In this document: positions 9,197 to 16,558 of the stretch, piece by piece
Layout of the letters: every line of letters starts with the position of its first letter
Position numbering within the stretch: the first letter of the stretch is position 1
Source: Catenulispora sp. EB89
GTDB lineage: Bacteria > Actinomycetota > Actinomycetes > Streptomycetales > Catenulisporaceae
Assembly: GCF_041261445.1 (NCBI RefSeq)
Contig: NZ_JBGCCU010000014.1
Coordinates: 62,001-126,000 of the forward strand
Reading direction: 5' to 3'
Length of the DNA: 64,000 nucleotides
Position numbers and translations under genes: made by a program
Notes under the pieces: generated by a model
What the model was told of the DNA's origin: nothing
Database searches by the model: none
The model's input: only the letters and a program-made list of their open reading frames with translations

Positions 9197-9973
9197 ATGG
9201 AGGAGAAGCGGACGATCCCGCTGCCGGCGGATCCGCTCAACGCGAGGCGCAAGCGCACGATCGCGATCGCCGCGGGAGCAGTTGTCGCCGTGGCGGTGGG
9301 CGTGGTGTCGGTGGTCGCGGTGGCCGGCGGTTCGGCCCCGCACAAGCCCACCGTCGGCGTGGCGGCGGCCGCCGAGAGCTCGTCGCCGTACGCCACTGAT
9401 GCCGGAGGCGGCTACTCGCAGCAGCCGTCGTTCACCTGGTCCGCGCGGGCCGGGCTGCCGCCGGGGTCGCCGACCTCCAAGCCGTCGTCGCCGGCCGCGC
9501 CGCCGCCATCGTCGCCGTCGACGTCGATTGCCGCGCCGCCGCCCACCGGCCCGGTCGGCAATCCGGTGCAGTCGACCTCGGCCGCCGCGCCGCCTCCGTC
9601 CACGGTGACGAAGAGCGCCGCGCCGCCGAAGACCTCGGCGCCGCCCCCGCCTCCGACGTCGAAGGCCCCGACGACGTACGCGATCAGCGGGACCGTCTCC
9701 TGCGTGTCCGGGCACTCGGTCGAGGGGGTCTGGGTGCAGGCCGCCCAAGGCTCCGGGTACTCGCCGTGGCAGGGCATCGGCAACGGATCGACGTCGCGCT
9801 ACTGGTACACGCTGCCCTCGACGATGTCCTTCTCCCTGCACGTCGGCTGCGGCGGTACGACGGCCTCCTGGGGCGTCGCGCTCACCACGGCGCAGGCTCC
9901 CGGCCCGGTCGCCAACTTCACCTGCCACGACGTCTCCGGACAGGCCGAATACGGGACCTGCGACCTGCAATAG
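9197..9973 (+). CDS. Membrane-anchored Pro/Ser-rich protein with a small Cys-containing C-terminal domain
   Basis: 258 residues; function not recognised. Residues ~20-43 (TIAIAAGAVVAVAVGVVSVV) are one membrane segment after a short positively charged N-terminus, so the rest is outside the cell. Residues ~75-155 are a Pro/Ser/Ala/Thr linker of the kind that spans the cell wall. Residues ~155-258 are a compact domain starting TYAISGTVSCVSGHSVEGVW and holding four cysteines (SCVSG, GCGGT, FTCHD, GTCDL) that could form two disulfides. A beta-rich binding domain on a stalk is the likely shape. It stands alone, with its own promoter region upstream. Confidence 0.75.
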   Translation: MEEKRTIPLPADPLNARRKRTIAIAAGAVVAVAVGVVSVVAVAGGSAPHKPTVGVAAAAESSSPYATDAGGGYSQQPSFTWSARAGLPPGSPTSKPSSPAAPPPSSPSTSIAAPPPTGPVGNPVQSTSAAAPPPSTVTKSAAPPKTSAPPPPPTSKAPTTYAISGTVSCVSGHSVEGVWVQAAQGSGYSPWQGIGNGSTSRYWYTLPSTMSFSLHVGCGGTTASWGVALTTAQAPGPVANFTCHDVSGQAEYGTCDLQ

Positions 9974-10045
9974 CCGGCGGCAGCCGCTGTTGTGATCGGT
10001 CCGGTGCCTCCTTGGCGCCGTGCCGCCGTGCCGCCCTACAGCCCC

Positions 10046-10609
10046 TCAGCCGTCGAGCCGCAGCAGGTCGCGCCCGGCACGGATCACCGTGTCCCGCACC
10101 TGCTGCGGATCGTCGAGTTCGGCGGCTGACAACGCGCCGTCGTGCAGCAGCACCAGCACGCGTCCGGCGTACTCCGGATCCGGATGCCCGGCGCGCTCGG
10201 CGAGCCGCGTCACCGTGTCCTGGAACCAGGCGCGGTGCTCGGCCACGGCCACCCGGATCGGGTCCTCGGGGTCCGGGTACTCGGCCGAGGCGTTGATGAA
10301 GTGGCAGCCGCGGAAGCCCGCCGAGCACGTGACCTCGCCGATCAGCTCCAGCAGCGCGGCGGCGCTCTCCTGCGGGGTCCCCTTGTCCAGCGCCTCGGCG
10401 ACCGCGGCGCGCAGCTCGTCGTCGGTGGCCCGCAGGTAGGCCTCGACCAGGTTCTCCTTGGCCGGGAAGTGCCGGTAGAAGGTCGCCCTGGTGACGTTGG
10501 CCTCGGTGACGAGCCGGTCGACCGGCACGGTGTGGATGCCCTCGGTGTAGAAGAGCTTCCGCGCCGTCTCCAGCAGGCGGTCTCTGGGGCTCTGGGCGGA
10601 GTTCGGCAT
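10046..10609 (-). CDS. TetR-family repressor of the divergent carbonic-anhydrase-like gene
   Basis: 187 residues from ATG 10609 (MPNSAQSPRDRLLETARKLF). The helix-turn-helix VDRLVTEANVTRATFYRHFP, then AKENLVEAYL, is typical. The ligand domain has CSAGFRGCHFINASAEYPDP, a pattern shared by a large TetR subgroup with a loosely known range of effectors. It is transcribed away from the carbonic-anhydrase-like gene over a 120-bp gap that holds two inverted copies of the same 11-mer, so it very likely controls both itself and that gene. Confidence 0.92.
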   Translation of the reverse strand: MPNSAQSPRDRLLETARKLFYTEGIHTVPVDRLVTEANVTRATFYRHFPAKENLVEAYLRATDDELRAAVAEALDKGTPQESAAALLELIGEVTCSAGFRGCHFINASAEYPDPEDPIRVAVAEHRAWFQDTVTRLAERAGHPDPEYAGRVLVLLHDGALSAAELDDPQQVRDTVIRAGRDLLRLDG

Positions 10610-10625
10610 ATCTCGATGGTAGTGG

Positions 10626-10696
10626 AAGGAACGTTCTGTTGACTTCGCTCGGCGGCGTCTCCTAGAGTCGGAGCAGAGGGAGAATGAACGTTCCTT
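10626..10696. promoter_or_regulatory. Paired inverted operator sites for the TetR regulator
   Basis: AAGGAACGTTC (10626-10636) and GAACGTTCCTT (10686-10696) are exact reverse complements 60 bp apart, measured start to start. Each also has an internal near-palindrome, GAACGTTC. One lies at the start of the TetR gene and one just before the carbonic-anhydrase-like gene, so each promoter has its own site. The 60-bp spacing is close to six helical turns. Confidence 0.75.
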
Positions 10697-10729
10697 CTGT
10701 GTGAGCAGCCATCGAGAGGACCCGACTCC

Positions 10730-11275
10730 ATGTCGTCCCGCTTCACCACGTACCTCGAGCGCAACCAGGCCTTCGCCGCCACCGACGCCAAGCTCCGCAT
10801 CCCGGAGATCCCGTTCATCCCCTTCCGGCAGGTGTACCTGCTGACCTGTGTCGACCCGCGGGTCGAGCCGGCGGCGATCGCCGGGGTGGGGTTGGGGGAG
10901 GCGATCGTGGCCCGCAACATCGGCGGCCGCGTCACCGAGTCCGCGATCAACGACCTGGCCTGGGTCTGCCACCTGCACGAGAACAAGACCCCGGACGCCG
11001 ACTGGTTCGAGGTCGCGATCCTGCACCACACCGACTGCGGCTCCGGCCTGCTGGCCGATCCGGAGCTGCGGCGCACCTTCGCCGAACGCGGCGGGTACGA
11101 CGAGCAGGCCGCCGCCGCGATGGCCGTGCTCGACCCGGCCGAGACCGTGCGGCACGACGTCGAGGCACTGCGGCGCGCGCCGGTGCTGGCGCCGAGCATC
11201 GGCAAGCTCAAGATCGGCGGGTACGCCTACGACCTCAAGACCGGCGTGATCACCACCGTGGTGGCGCCGGAGTGA
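10730..11275 (+). CDS. Beta-carbonic-anhydrase-like protein
   Basis: 181 residues, ATG with GAGAGGA upstream. The zinc-site pattern of beta carbonic anhydrases is present: CVDPRVEP (Cys plus the Asp/Arg dyad) near residue 40, ARNIGGRVTESAINDL near 63-78, and HHTDCGSGLL (His and Cys ligands) near 103-112. The family hydrates CO2 in the cytoplasm, though many actinobacterial members of this short, divergent branch are uncharacterised. Control by the adjacent TetR suggests an inducible rather than housekeeping role, so a different substrate such as a small thiocarbonyl compound is possible. Confidence 0.82.
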   Translation: MSSRFTTYLERNQAFAATDAKLRIPEIPFIPFRQVYLLTCVDPRVEPAAIAGVGLGEAIVARNIGGRVTESAINDLAWVCHLHENKTPDADWFEVAILHHTDCGSGLLADPELRRTFAERGGYDEQAAAAMAVLDPAETVRHDVEALRRAPVLAPSIGKLKIGGYAYDLKTGVITTVVAPE

Positions 11276-11359
11276 CCTGACCGGTCGGGAACCAGTGACT
11301 CCGTCGGCTCTCCTCGGTAAGGTTCAATCATCACAAGGAATCATTACGGGGAGGGCCGC

Positions 11360-11986
11360 ATGACCGCCGATCTGATGCACCGTTGGGCCGAGGGCTGGAG
11401 CGTGTCCCGCGGTACTGAAGCGCCGGTCCCGACGCCGTGGGGGCTGCGGATCGAGGTCGGTGCCGACAACCAGCTGCGCCGCCATCTGCTGCTCGATCCC
11501 CAGGAGCAGGGCGTGCGCGAACTGGTCGCCGCCATCGACGAGCCGCTGACGTGGCTCAAGAGCCACGTGGAGCCCGCCGAGCTGGCGCCCTGGCTGCCGG
11601 CCGGCTGGACCGAGGACGAGCCGGGCTGGCTGATGGCGGTCGATGTGGCGCCGGCGGCCGTCGCGGTCCCGGACGGCTACCGGCTCACCTCCGAGTCGAA
11701 GGACGGCACGACCTTTGTGCGGATCCTGACATCCGACGGCGCACTCGCGGCGCGCGGGCAGTACGGCTACGTCGGGGACCACGGCGCCGTCGACCAGATC
11801 TCGACCGAACCCGACCACCGGCGCCGCGGCCTGGGCTCGGTCGTGATGAACGCGTTGGCCAACAAGGCCTACGAGCTGGGCGCCTCGACCAGCGTGCTGG
11901 GCGCGACGACCGAGGGCCGGGCGTTGTACGAGTCGCTGGGCTGGAAGGTGCACGCGCCTTTGGCGGGGTTCATCTACAAGCGGTAG
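11360..11986 (+). CDS. GNAT-family N-acetyltransferase
   Basis: 208 residues. The acetyl-CoA-binding motif DQISTEPDHRRRGLGSVVMN (motif A, R/Q-x-x-G-x-G/A as RRRGLG) is at about residues 146-165, followed by LGATTEGRALYESLGWKVHA (motif B). The N-terminal ~100 residues carry a family-specific domain (RRHLLLDPQEQGVRELVAAI) without a name I recognise. GNAT enzymes transfer acetyl groups to amines of small molecules or protein N-termini; the substrate is not deducible. It is monocistronic, with an AT-rich promoter-like stretch at 11320-11345. Confidence 0.88.
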   Translation: MTADLMHRWAEGWSVSRGTEAPVPTPWGLRIEVGADNQLRRHLLLDPQEQGVRELVAAIDEPLTWLKSHVEPAELAPWLPAGWTEDEPGWLMAVDVAPAAVAVPDGYRLTSESKDGTTFVRILTSDGALAARGQYGYVGDHGAVDQISTEPDHRRRGLGSVVMNALANKAYELGASTSVLGATTEGRALYESLGWKVHAPLAGFIYKR

Positions 11987-12099
11987 GCCGTGGTCCGCGG
12001 TGACATGGAAACCGATGTCGTTGCCATCTTTGCGTCCATACGCAAATGTGCGATTCACTTCGGGTGTCACCTTCAGGATCCCGGCCCGGTGGGAGCAGA

Positions 12100-13140
12100 G
12101 TGTCTGAGCATGAGCACGACCACGACGAGCGTGGCGGCCACGGCGACGATGGCGGCCACGGCGGCCACGCCGGCCACAGCCACGGCGTGGCCGTCGACGC
12201 CGACCGCCGCTGGCTGCTGATCGGCCTGGCGCTGATCCTCGGCTTCATGTCGGTCGAGGTGGTCATCGGCGTGCTCGCGCACTCCCTGGCCCTGCTCTCC
12301 GACGCCGCGCACATGCTCACCGACGCCGCCTCGATCCTGCTCGCGCTGTTCGCGATGCGGCTGGCCGCGCGGCCCGCGCGTGGCGGCTACACCTTCGGGC
12401 TCAAGCGCGCTGAGATCCTGTCCGCGCAGGCCAACGGCGTGACGCTGCTGGTGCTGTCCGCGGTGCTGGCGTTCGAGGCGGTGCGGCGGCTGATCAGCCC
12501 GCCGGACGTGACCGGCGGCCTGGTGCTGGCCACCGCGCTGGTCGGGGTGGCGGTGAACATCGCGGCGGCGTGGTCGATCTCCAAGGCCAACCGCACCTCG
12601 TTGAACGTCGAGGGCGCGTTCCAGCACATCCTGACCGACCTGTACGGCTTCATCGCCACCGCGATCGCCGGGCTGGTGGTGGTGCTGACCGGCTTCGCCC
12701 GCGCCGACGCGATCGCCACGCTCGTCGTCGTGGCGCTGATGCTCAAGGCCGGGCTCGGGCTGGTGACGGCGGCCGGGCGGATCTTCCTGGAGGCCGCGCC
12801 GGCCGGCGTCGACCCGGACGCCGTGGGGGATCAGATGGCGGCCGTCGAGCAGGTGATAGAGGTCCACGACCTGCACATCTGGGAGATCACCTCGGGGCAG
12901 GCGGCGCTGAGCGCGCACGTGCTGGTGGTGCCCGGCGGGGACTGCCACAACGTGCGGCGGGTGCTGCAACAGCAGCTGCAGGACGCGCACGGGATCAGCC
13001 ACGCCACGCTGCAGGTCGACCATCTCGGGGACGTCGAGGGCGACGTGCTGCAGATCGCGCACAGCGTGCCGGCCAACGGTTCCGGGCACTGCGAGGACAC
13101 GCACGGTCCGGTGCACCGGACCGGTCCGCACGATCACTGA
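12100..13140 (+). CDS. Cation diffusion facilitator (Zn/Cd/Co efflux antiporter)
   Basis: 346 residues; GTG at 12100 chosen since the His-rich tail SEHEHDHDERGGHGDD begins there and GGGAG precedes it. Six membrane segments follow. HSLALLSDAAHMLTDAASIL contains the HxxxD transport-site motif of TM2, and QHILTDLYGFIATAIAG holds the TM5 HxxxD site. The cytoplasmic C-terminal domain has VHDLHIWEITSGQAALSAHV, the CDF signature. His-rich ends at both termini (final GPHDH) may buffer metal. It should export Zn2+ or similar in exchange for protons. An imperfect dyad at 12006-12026 upstream could be a metal-sensor site, with low confidence. Confidence 0.93.
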   Translation: MSEHEHDHDERGGHGDDGGHGGHAGHSHGVAVDADRRWLLIGLALILGFMSVEVVIGVLAHSLALLSDAAHMLTDAASILLALFAMRLAARPARGGYTFGLKRAEILSAQANGVTLLVLSAVLAFEAVRRLISPPDVTGGLVLATALVGVAVNIAAAWSISKANRTSLNVEGAFQHILTDLYGFIATAIAGLVVVLTGFARADAIATLVVVALMLKAGLGLVTAAGRIFLEAAPAGVDPDAVGDQMAAVEQVIEVHDLHIWEITSGQAALSAHVLVVPGGDCHNVRRVLQQQLQDAHGISHATLQVDHLGDVEGDVLQIAHSVPANGSGHCEDTHGPVHRTGPHDH

Positions 13141-13153
13141 CCGGCCGGCCGGC

Positions 13154-13379
13154 GATCTGCCGGCCACGGATCTGCCTGCCAGCCACCGGTCTGCCCGCCA
13201 GCTACCGACCTGTCTGCCCGGCTACGGATCTGCCTGCCGGCCACCGATCTGACCGCTGGCTACCGGTCTGACCGCTGGCTACCGGTCGGCTTGCCGGCTA
13301 CCGATCTGACCGCCGGCCACCGGTCTGCCTGTCGGCTACCGATCTGACCGCCGGCTACTGACTGCTCTGCCTACCGGCC
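13154..13379. repeat. 19-bp tandem repeat array at a convergent junction
   Basis: Nine consecutive units of exactly 19 bp run from 13189 to 13359 (typical unit GATCTGACCGCCGGCTACC), flanked by degenerate copies from 13154 and to about 13379. A 19-bp period is not a multiple of three, so it cannot encode a protein repeat. The array fills nearly the whole gap between the convergent CDF and thioredoxin genes and starts 13 bp after the CDF stop. The unit core TGACCGCCGGC resembles the CDF stop-codon context TGACCGGCCGGC. Confidence 0.93.
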
Positions 13380-13385
13380 TACCGC

Positions 13386-13823
13386 CTACTGATCCGCCCC
13401 GACCAACGCCCCGACAGCCGCCGCGAGCTCAGCCCGCCGCGGCGGCCCCGAGACCCGGTGCGTGATCCGGCCCGCGCCGTCGAGCAGCAGCACGGTCGGC
13501 GTCCGCAGCACGGTGAGCCGGCGGGCCAGATCCAGCCGTTCCTCGGCGTCGATGTCGAGGAACGCCACAGCGTGCCGCTCGGCGAGCTCGGTCAGGACGC
13601 GCCGGGTCGGACCGCAGTACTGGCAGACCCTCGAGGAGAACTGGACCAGCGTCGCCCGCGGATCCAGCTCGATGCCGAGGTCCGTGGCCGTGAGCTGTTC
13701 CGTGCCCGCCGTCGGGGCCGCCTTCACGGCGCCGTCGGTCCGTCTGCGCCACAGCCCGAAGGCCGAGGCCGCCGCCAGCACGCCCACCGCCGCCAGCACT
13801 CCGGTGACATCCATGCAGGACAC
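13386..13823 (-). CDS. Membrane-anchored thioredoxin-fold protein (CxxC)
   Basis: 145 residues from GTG 13823; an ATG three codons in is an alternative. Residues ~6-25 (VTGVLAAVGVLAAASAFGLW) form a membrane anchor. The rest is a thioredoxin fold: TLVQFSSRVCQYCGPTRRVL holds the active site CQYC, and LRTPTVLLLDGAGRI holds the cis-Pro. The domain probably faces outward or lies on the membrane surface and exchanges disulfides. It is divergent from a DUF4395 membrane protein; this pair recurs in actinobacteria, where DUF4395 and thioredoxin proteins are thought to act together in thiol chemistry. Confidence 0.88.
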   Translation of the reverse strand: MSCMDVTGVLAAVGVLAAASAFGLWRRRTDGAVKAAPTAGTEQLTATDLGIELDPRATLVQFSSRVCQYCGPTRRVLTELAERHAVAFLDIDAEERLDLARRLTVLRTPTVLLLDGAGRITHRVSGPPRRAELAAAVGALVGADQ

Positions 13824-13911
13824 AGTGACGCCGTCTCGCGGGTTATTCCCCCCTTGTCCGGTGCGTGAGACACCTATCGTCTCACCGGAATCCCCGACCT
13901 ACCTTTGCCGC

Positions 13912-14355
13912 ATGACGGAAACGCAGGTCACACCGCCCGCGGGCATCGATGTCCGGGGCCCGAGGTTCGGCGCGACGGTGACCACCGCCGTGCTCGTCGT
14001 GGTGCTCGCGACCGGCAGCGGATGGCTGCTGGCGGCGCAGGCGCTGGTCTTCGCGATCGGCGCCTTCGCCGGACTGCGGCGCGCGCCCTACGGTCTGCTG
14101 TTCGCCCGCCTGGTCCGTCCGCGCCTCGGGCCCCCGACCGCGTTCGAGGACGAGGCGCCGCCGCGGTTCGCGCAGGGCGTGGGCGTGGTGTTCGCGGTCG
14201 TCGGTGTCATCGGCTACCTGGCCGGAGTGCCGGCGCTGGGCATCGCCGCCACCGCGTTGGCGCTGGCCGCGGCGTTCCTCAACGCGGCGTTCGGTTACTG
14301 CCTGGGGTGCGAGATGTACCTGATGCTGGTGCGGCTGCGGGGACGAACCACCTGA
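13912..14355 (+). CDS. DUF4395 integral membrane protein
   Basis: 147 residues from ATG 13912. IDVRGPRFGATVTTAVLVVV at the start and FLNAAFGYCLGCEMYLMLVR at the end are the DUF4395 pattern; the paired cysteines in GYCLGC sit at the membrane edge and could be a redox relay. About four membrane segments. Neighbouring thioredoxin on the other strand, 88 bp away, suggests a partner in periplasmic thiol or sulfur transfer. Exact function of DUF4395 is not established. Confidence 0.88.
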   Translation: MTETQVTPPAGIDVRGPRFGATVTTAVLVVVLATGSGWLLAAQALVFAIGAFAGLRRAPYGLLFARLVRPRLGPPTAFEDEAPPRFAQGVGVVFAVVGVIGYLAGVPALGIAATALALAAAFLNAAFGYCLGCEMYLMLVRLRGRTT

Positions 14356-14381
14356 GTTCGATGCTAGGGTCCTGACCTAAA

Positions 14382-14444
14382 GTCAGCGGCCTGGCTCGTC
14401 TATACGGCCGCTGACAACGGGCGTCTCGTGGAGAACGAGCCAGG
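14382..14444 (+). promoter_or_regulatory. Interlocked inverted repeats (H-type pseudoknot or switch) before the lipoprotein gene
   Basis: Stem 1: GTCAGCGGCC (14382-14391) pairs perfectly with GGCCGCTGAC (14406-14415). Stem 2: CCTGGCTCGT (14390-14399) pairs perfectly with ACGAGCCAGG (14435-14444). The 5' arm of stem 2 lies in the loop of stem 1 and overlaps it by two bases. So the RNA can form an H-type pseudoknot, or the two stems can exclude each other. The element ends 21 nt before the ATG of the lipoprotein gene. Confidence 0.6.
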
Positions 14445-14465
14445 TTGAACTGTGGGGGTTGGTCC

Positions 14466-14912
14466 ATGTCCACTCGTCCTCGTATACCCGCGCTGGCCGG
14501 TGCCGTGTGCGCCGCGCTGCTGCTCGCCGGGTGCTCGAGTTCGGGCACGGTCGGTGCGGGCGGGTCGGCGAGCGGTGGCGTGGCGGGTCTCACCGGCGGG
14601 ACGTCCGGCGGCACCGGGGGGACTTCCAGCGGGCCCGACGCCGGCTGCACGTCGGCGATGCTGGCGATTCAGAGCGCTGAGCGGGCCCAGACCAACACCA
14701 ACCTCCAGGCCGCGGTCAGCGCCGCGAACACCTCGATCGGCCAACTGCGGGCCGCCGCCGCCACCACCCAGAAGCCCGGCGGGAAGGACGCGATGAACAA
14801 GGTCGCCGACGACCTGCAGTCGATCGTGAGCCAGGCGGCGGCCGGGCACCAGCCCGACACCTCGGAGGCGCTGCGCGACGCCCAGATCGTCGCGAGCATC
14901 TGCGGGATGTGA
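14466..14912 (+). CDS. Small secreted lipoprotein, unknown function
   Basis: 148 residues from ATG 14466. A signal peptide ends in the lipobox LLAGC (Cys near residue 23), so the mature protein is lipid-anchored on the outer face of the membrane. A Gly/Ser/Thr-rich linker follows (residues ~24-60), then a helical domain beginning DAGCTSAMLAIQSAERAQTN and ending AQIVASICGM; its two cysteines may bond. The helical domain with regular Ala/Asn/Thr spacing resembles four-helix cell-wall proteins but I recognise no family. The gene is preceded by the interlocked inverted repeats at 14382-14444. Confidence 0.8.
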   Translation: MSTRPRIPALAGAVCAALLLAGCSSSGTVGAGGSASGGVAGLTGGTSGGTGGTSSGPDAGCTSAMLAIQSAERAQTNTNLQAAVSAANTSIGQLRAAAATTQKPGGKDAMNKVADDLQSIVSQAAAGHQPDTSEALRDAQIVASICGM

Positions 14913-14994
14913 GCCGCCCCGCCGGTCGAAAGCCTCATTGAACGCACACGCGATGCAAACAGCCGGACGCCCCGAACCGGGGTATTCGTGGGGT

Positions 14995-15756
14995 ATGAGG
15001 ATTTTCGACCGGGTGCACCGCGACCGCTGGGCCGGGACGGCCGCCGTGCTCCTGCCCCTGGCGGTCGCGACGGTCTTCCTGCCCTGGCGGGCCTCGCTGG
15101 CGAACTCCGCGATGGCGCTGCTGCTCGTGGTGGTCGTCGTCGCGGTCGCCGCCAACGGCCACCGGGTGGCCGGCATCGTCGCGGCGGCGTCGGCCGCGCT
15201 GTGGTTCGACTTCTTCTGGACCATGCCCTACGAGCGGCTGAGCATCACGCACGGCACCGACATCCAGACCACCGTCCTGCTCCTGGCGGTCGGCGCGGCG
15301 GTGAGCGAACTCGCGGCGCGCGCCCGACGGGCCCGCCGCACCGTCGTCTACGACACCGCGTACCTGGCCGAACTGCGCTCCACCTCGCGGCTCGTCGCGG
15401 ACCAGCACCAGTCTCCGGAAGTGGTCGAGCATGTGCGGGCCCAACTCGTGATGCTGCTCGGCCTGCGCGCGGCGCGCTTCGAACCCGGCCGCATCCTCGG
15501 CCATCCGCCGCGCCTCACCGATGACGGCACGCTTATCTGGAACGGCAAGCCCTGGAACATCGAGGGCTACGGATTCCCCGACGCGGACGTCGAACTGCTG
15601 GCCCGCTCCGGCGGCCGCACCCTCGGCCGCTTCATGCTGACCCCGCAGCCCGGCACGACCCCGTCGCCGGCCGCCCGGCAGGTCGCTGCGATGCTCGCGG
15701 CGCAGGTCGGGGTGGTGCTCGCCCGCGATGCGGGGCGGGTGCCGGCGGACGCCTGA
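14995..15756 (+). CDS. DUF4118 (KdpD-like) membrane protein
   Basis: 253 residues from ATG 14995. The first ~100 residues are four closely packed membrane helices with ANGHRVAGIVAAASAALWFD and FFWTMPYERLSI, the DUF4118 pattern found in the sensor kinase KdpD. No histidine kinase domain follows; the C-terminal ~150 residues are a cytoplasmic domain (RLVADQHQSPEVVEHVRAQL to the end) resembling a GAF-like sensor without output. It may therefore be a stand-alone sensor or a partner protein. It faces the TetR gene and a 17-bp tandem repeat lies between them. Confidence 0.82.
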   Translation: MRIFDRVHRDRWAGTAAVLLPLAVATVFLPWRASLANSAMALLLVVVVVAVAANGHRVAGIVAAASAALWFDFFWTMPYERLSITHGTDIQTTVLLLAVGAAVSELAARARRARRTVVYDTAYLAELRSTSRLVADQHQSPEVVEHVRAQLVMLLGLRAARFEPGRILGHPPRLTDDGTLIWNGKPWNIEGYGFPDADVELLARSGGRTLGRFMLTPQPGTTPSPAARQVAAMLAAQVGVVLARDAGRVPADA

Positions 15757-15771
15757 GCGTGCTGATCTGTC

Positions 15772-15822
15772 ACTTGGCGATACTGCTGACTTGGCGATAT
15801 TGCTGGCTTGGCGATAGTGCTG
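15772..15822. repeat. 17-bp tandem repeat, three copies, at a convergent junction
   Basis: Three adjacent units ACTTGGCGATACTGCTG (15772), ACTTGGCGATATTGCTG (15789) and GCTTGGCGATAGTGCTG (15806), with a partial copy upstream. The array begins 15 bp after the DUF4118 gene stop and ends 22 bp before the stop of the convergent TetR gene. Confidence 0.92.
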
Positions 15823-15844
15823 CCGACGTCAGCCTGCCGCCGCC

Positions 15845-16447
15845 TCAGGCGACCCGGACGCCGTCCAGGAACAAGCCGACCATCTGCTTCCCCAGCTCCC
15901 GGCGCGTCAACGGCCCCTCCGCGTGGAACCAGCGGTGGATCTGCACCACGCTGCTCAGGAACGTGTTCGTGATGACGCTGGCCGCCACGTCGGCCCGGAA
16001 CACCCCGGCCTTCTGACCCTCCTCGACCAGGTCCTGGAACAGGTGCTGGTAGCGGCGGCGCTCGGCGCGCACGGCCGCGGCGTGCTCGCCGGCCACCAGG
16101 TGCATCGAGCGGGCCCAGACCGTCAGCGGCTCGGCGTGGTCGTCCATGTGCGCGAACAGGTCCGTGACCGCGCGGGACAGCCGGACGTCGGCCGGGCCGT
16201 CGGCGGCGGCGATCGCCTCCAGGCGCTGGGTCTGTTCGGCGAGCAGTTCTCGGTAGATGCTGGTGAGCAGCTCCTCCTTGGAGCTGAACCAGTGGTACAA
16301 CGCGCCCTTGGTGACCTGCGCGGCCTCCACGATCTGGCGGGTGGTCGTGGCCTCGTAGCCCTGGCGGCCGAACAGGTTCGTGGCGGCGGCGACGATCCGC
16401 TCCCGGGCCTGCCCGCGCTGCACCTTCGTCCGGTCCTGCTCAGTCAT
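15845..16447 (-). CDS. TetR-family regulator of the acyl-CoA ligase/MFS operon
   Basis: 200 residues from ATG 16447. RQIVEAAQVTKGALYHWFSS with KEELLTSIYRE is the helix-turn-helix and helix 4. The C-terminal half resembles TetR regulators of fatty-acid or xenobiotic metabolism (FHAEGPLTRRELGKQMVGLF). It is divergent from the acyl-CoA ligase gene with a 22-bp dyad between them, so it should repress that operon until an acyl-CoA or related ligand binds. Ligand is inference from the neighbour. Confidence 0.92.
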   Translation of the reverse strand: MTEQDRTKVQRGQARERIVAAATNLFGRQGYEATTTRQIVEAAQVTKGALYHWFSSKEELLTSIYRELLAEQTQRLEAIAAADGPADVRLSRAVTDLFAHMDDHAEPLTVWARSMHLVAGEHAAAVRAERRRYQHLFQDLVEEGQKAGVFRADVAASVITNTFLSSVVQIHRWFHAEGPLTRRELGKQMVGLFLDGVRVA

Positions 16448-16479
16448 GTCGCTCCTCGTCAGGCTCCTGATCGGACCCA

Positions 16480-16537
16480 TTGACAGCACGGGATTCAAGA
16501 CGATACTAAGGCGAAACATACCGGGCGGTCGGTCTGT
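16480..16537 (+). promoter_or_regulatory. Promoter and TetR operator for the acyl-CoA ligase operon
   Basis: TTGACA (16480-16485) and GATACT (16502-16507) are spaced by 16 bp and make a good housekeeping promoter. Just downstream ACATACCGGGCGGTCGGTCT (first 20 bases of a 22-bp dyad at 16516-16537) matches its own reverse complement at 16 of 22 positions, with the ACCG...CGGT core common in operators of fatty-acid TetR regulators. Its place downstream of the -10 suits a roadblock repressor. Confidence 0.7.
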
Positions 16538-16558
16538 GACCGGGAAGTGAGAGCGCCG

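Noticed and set aside
12006-12026. TGGAAAC/GTTGCCA halves upstream of the CDF gene as a Zur box
   Set aside because: The halves are 7 bp apart instead of the usual 1 bp, so it does not fit the Zur site geometry seen at 8660.
13154-13379. The 19-bp array as a CRISPR array
   Set aside because: Units are contiguous with no unique spacers, and no cas genes are in the window.
13824-13911. SigR-like GGAAT elements on both strands between the thioredoxin and DUF4395 genes
   Set aside because: A matching GTT about 18 bp downstream is not found for either direction, so the thiol-stress promoter is not supported.
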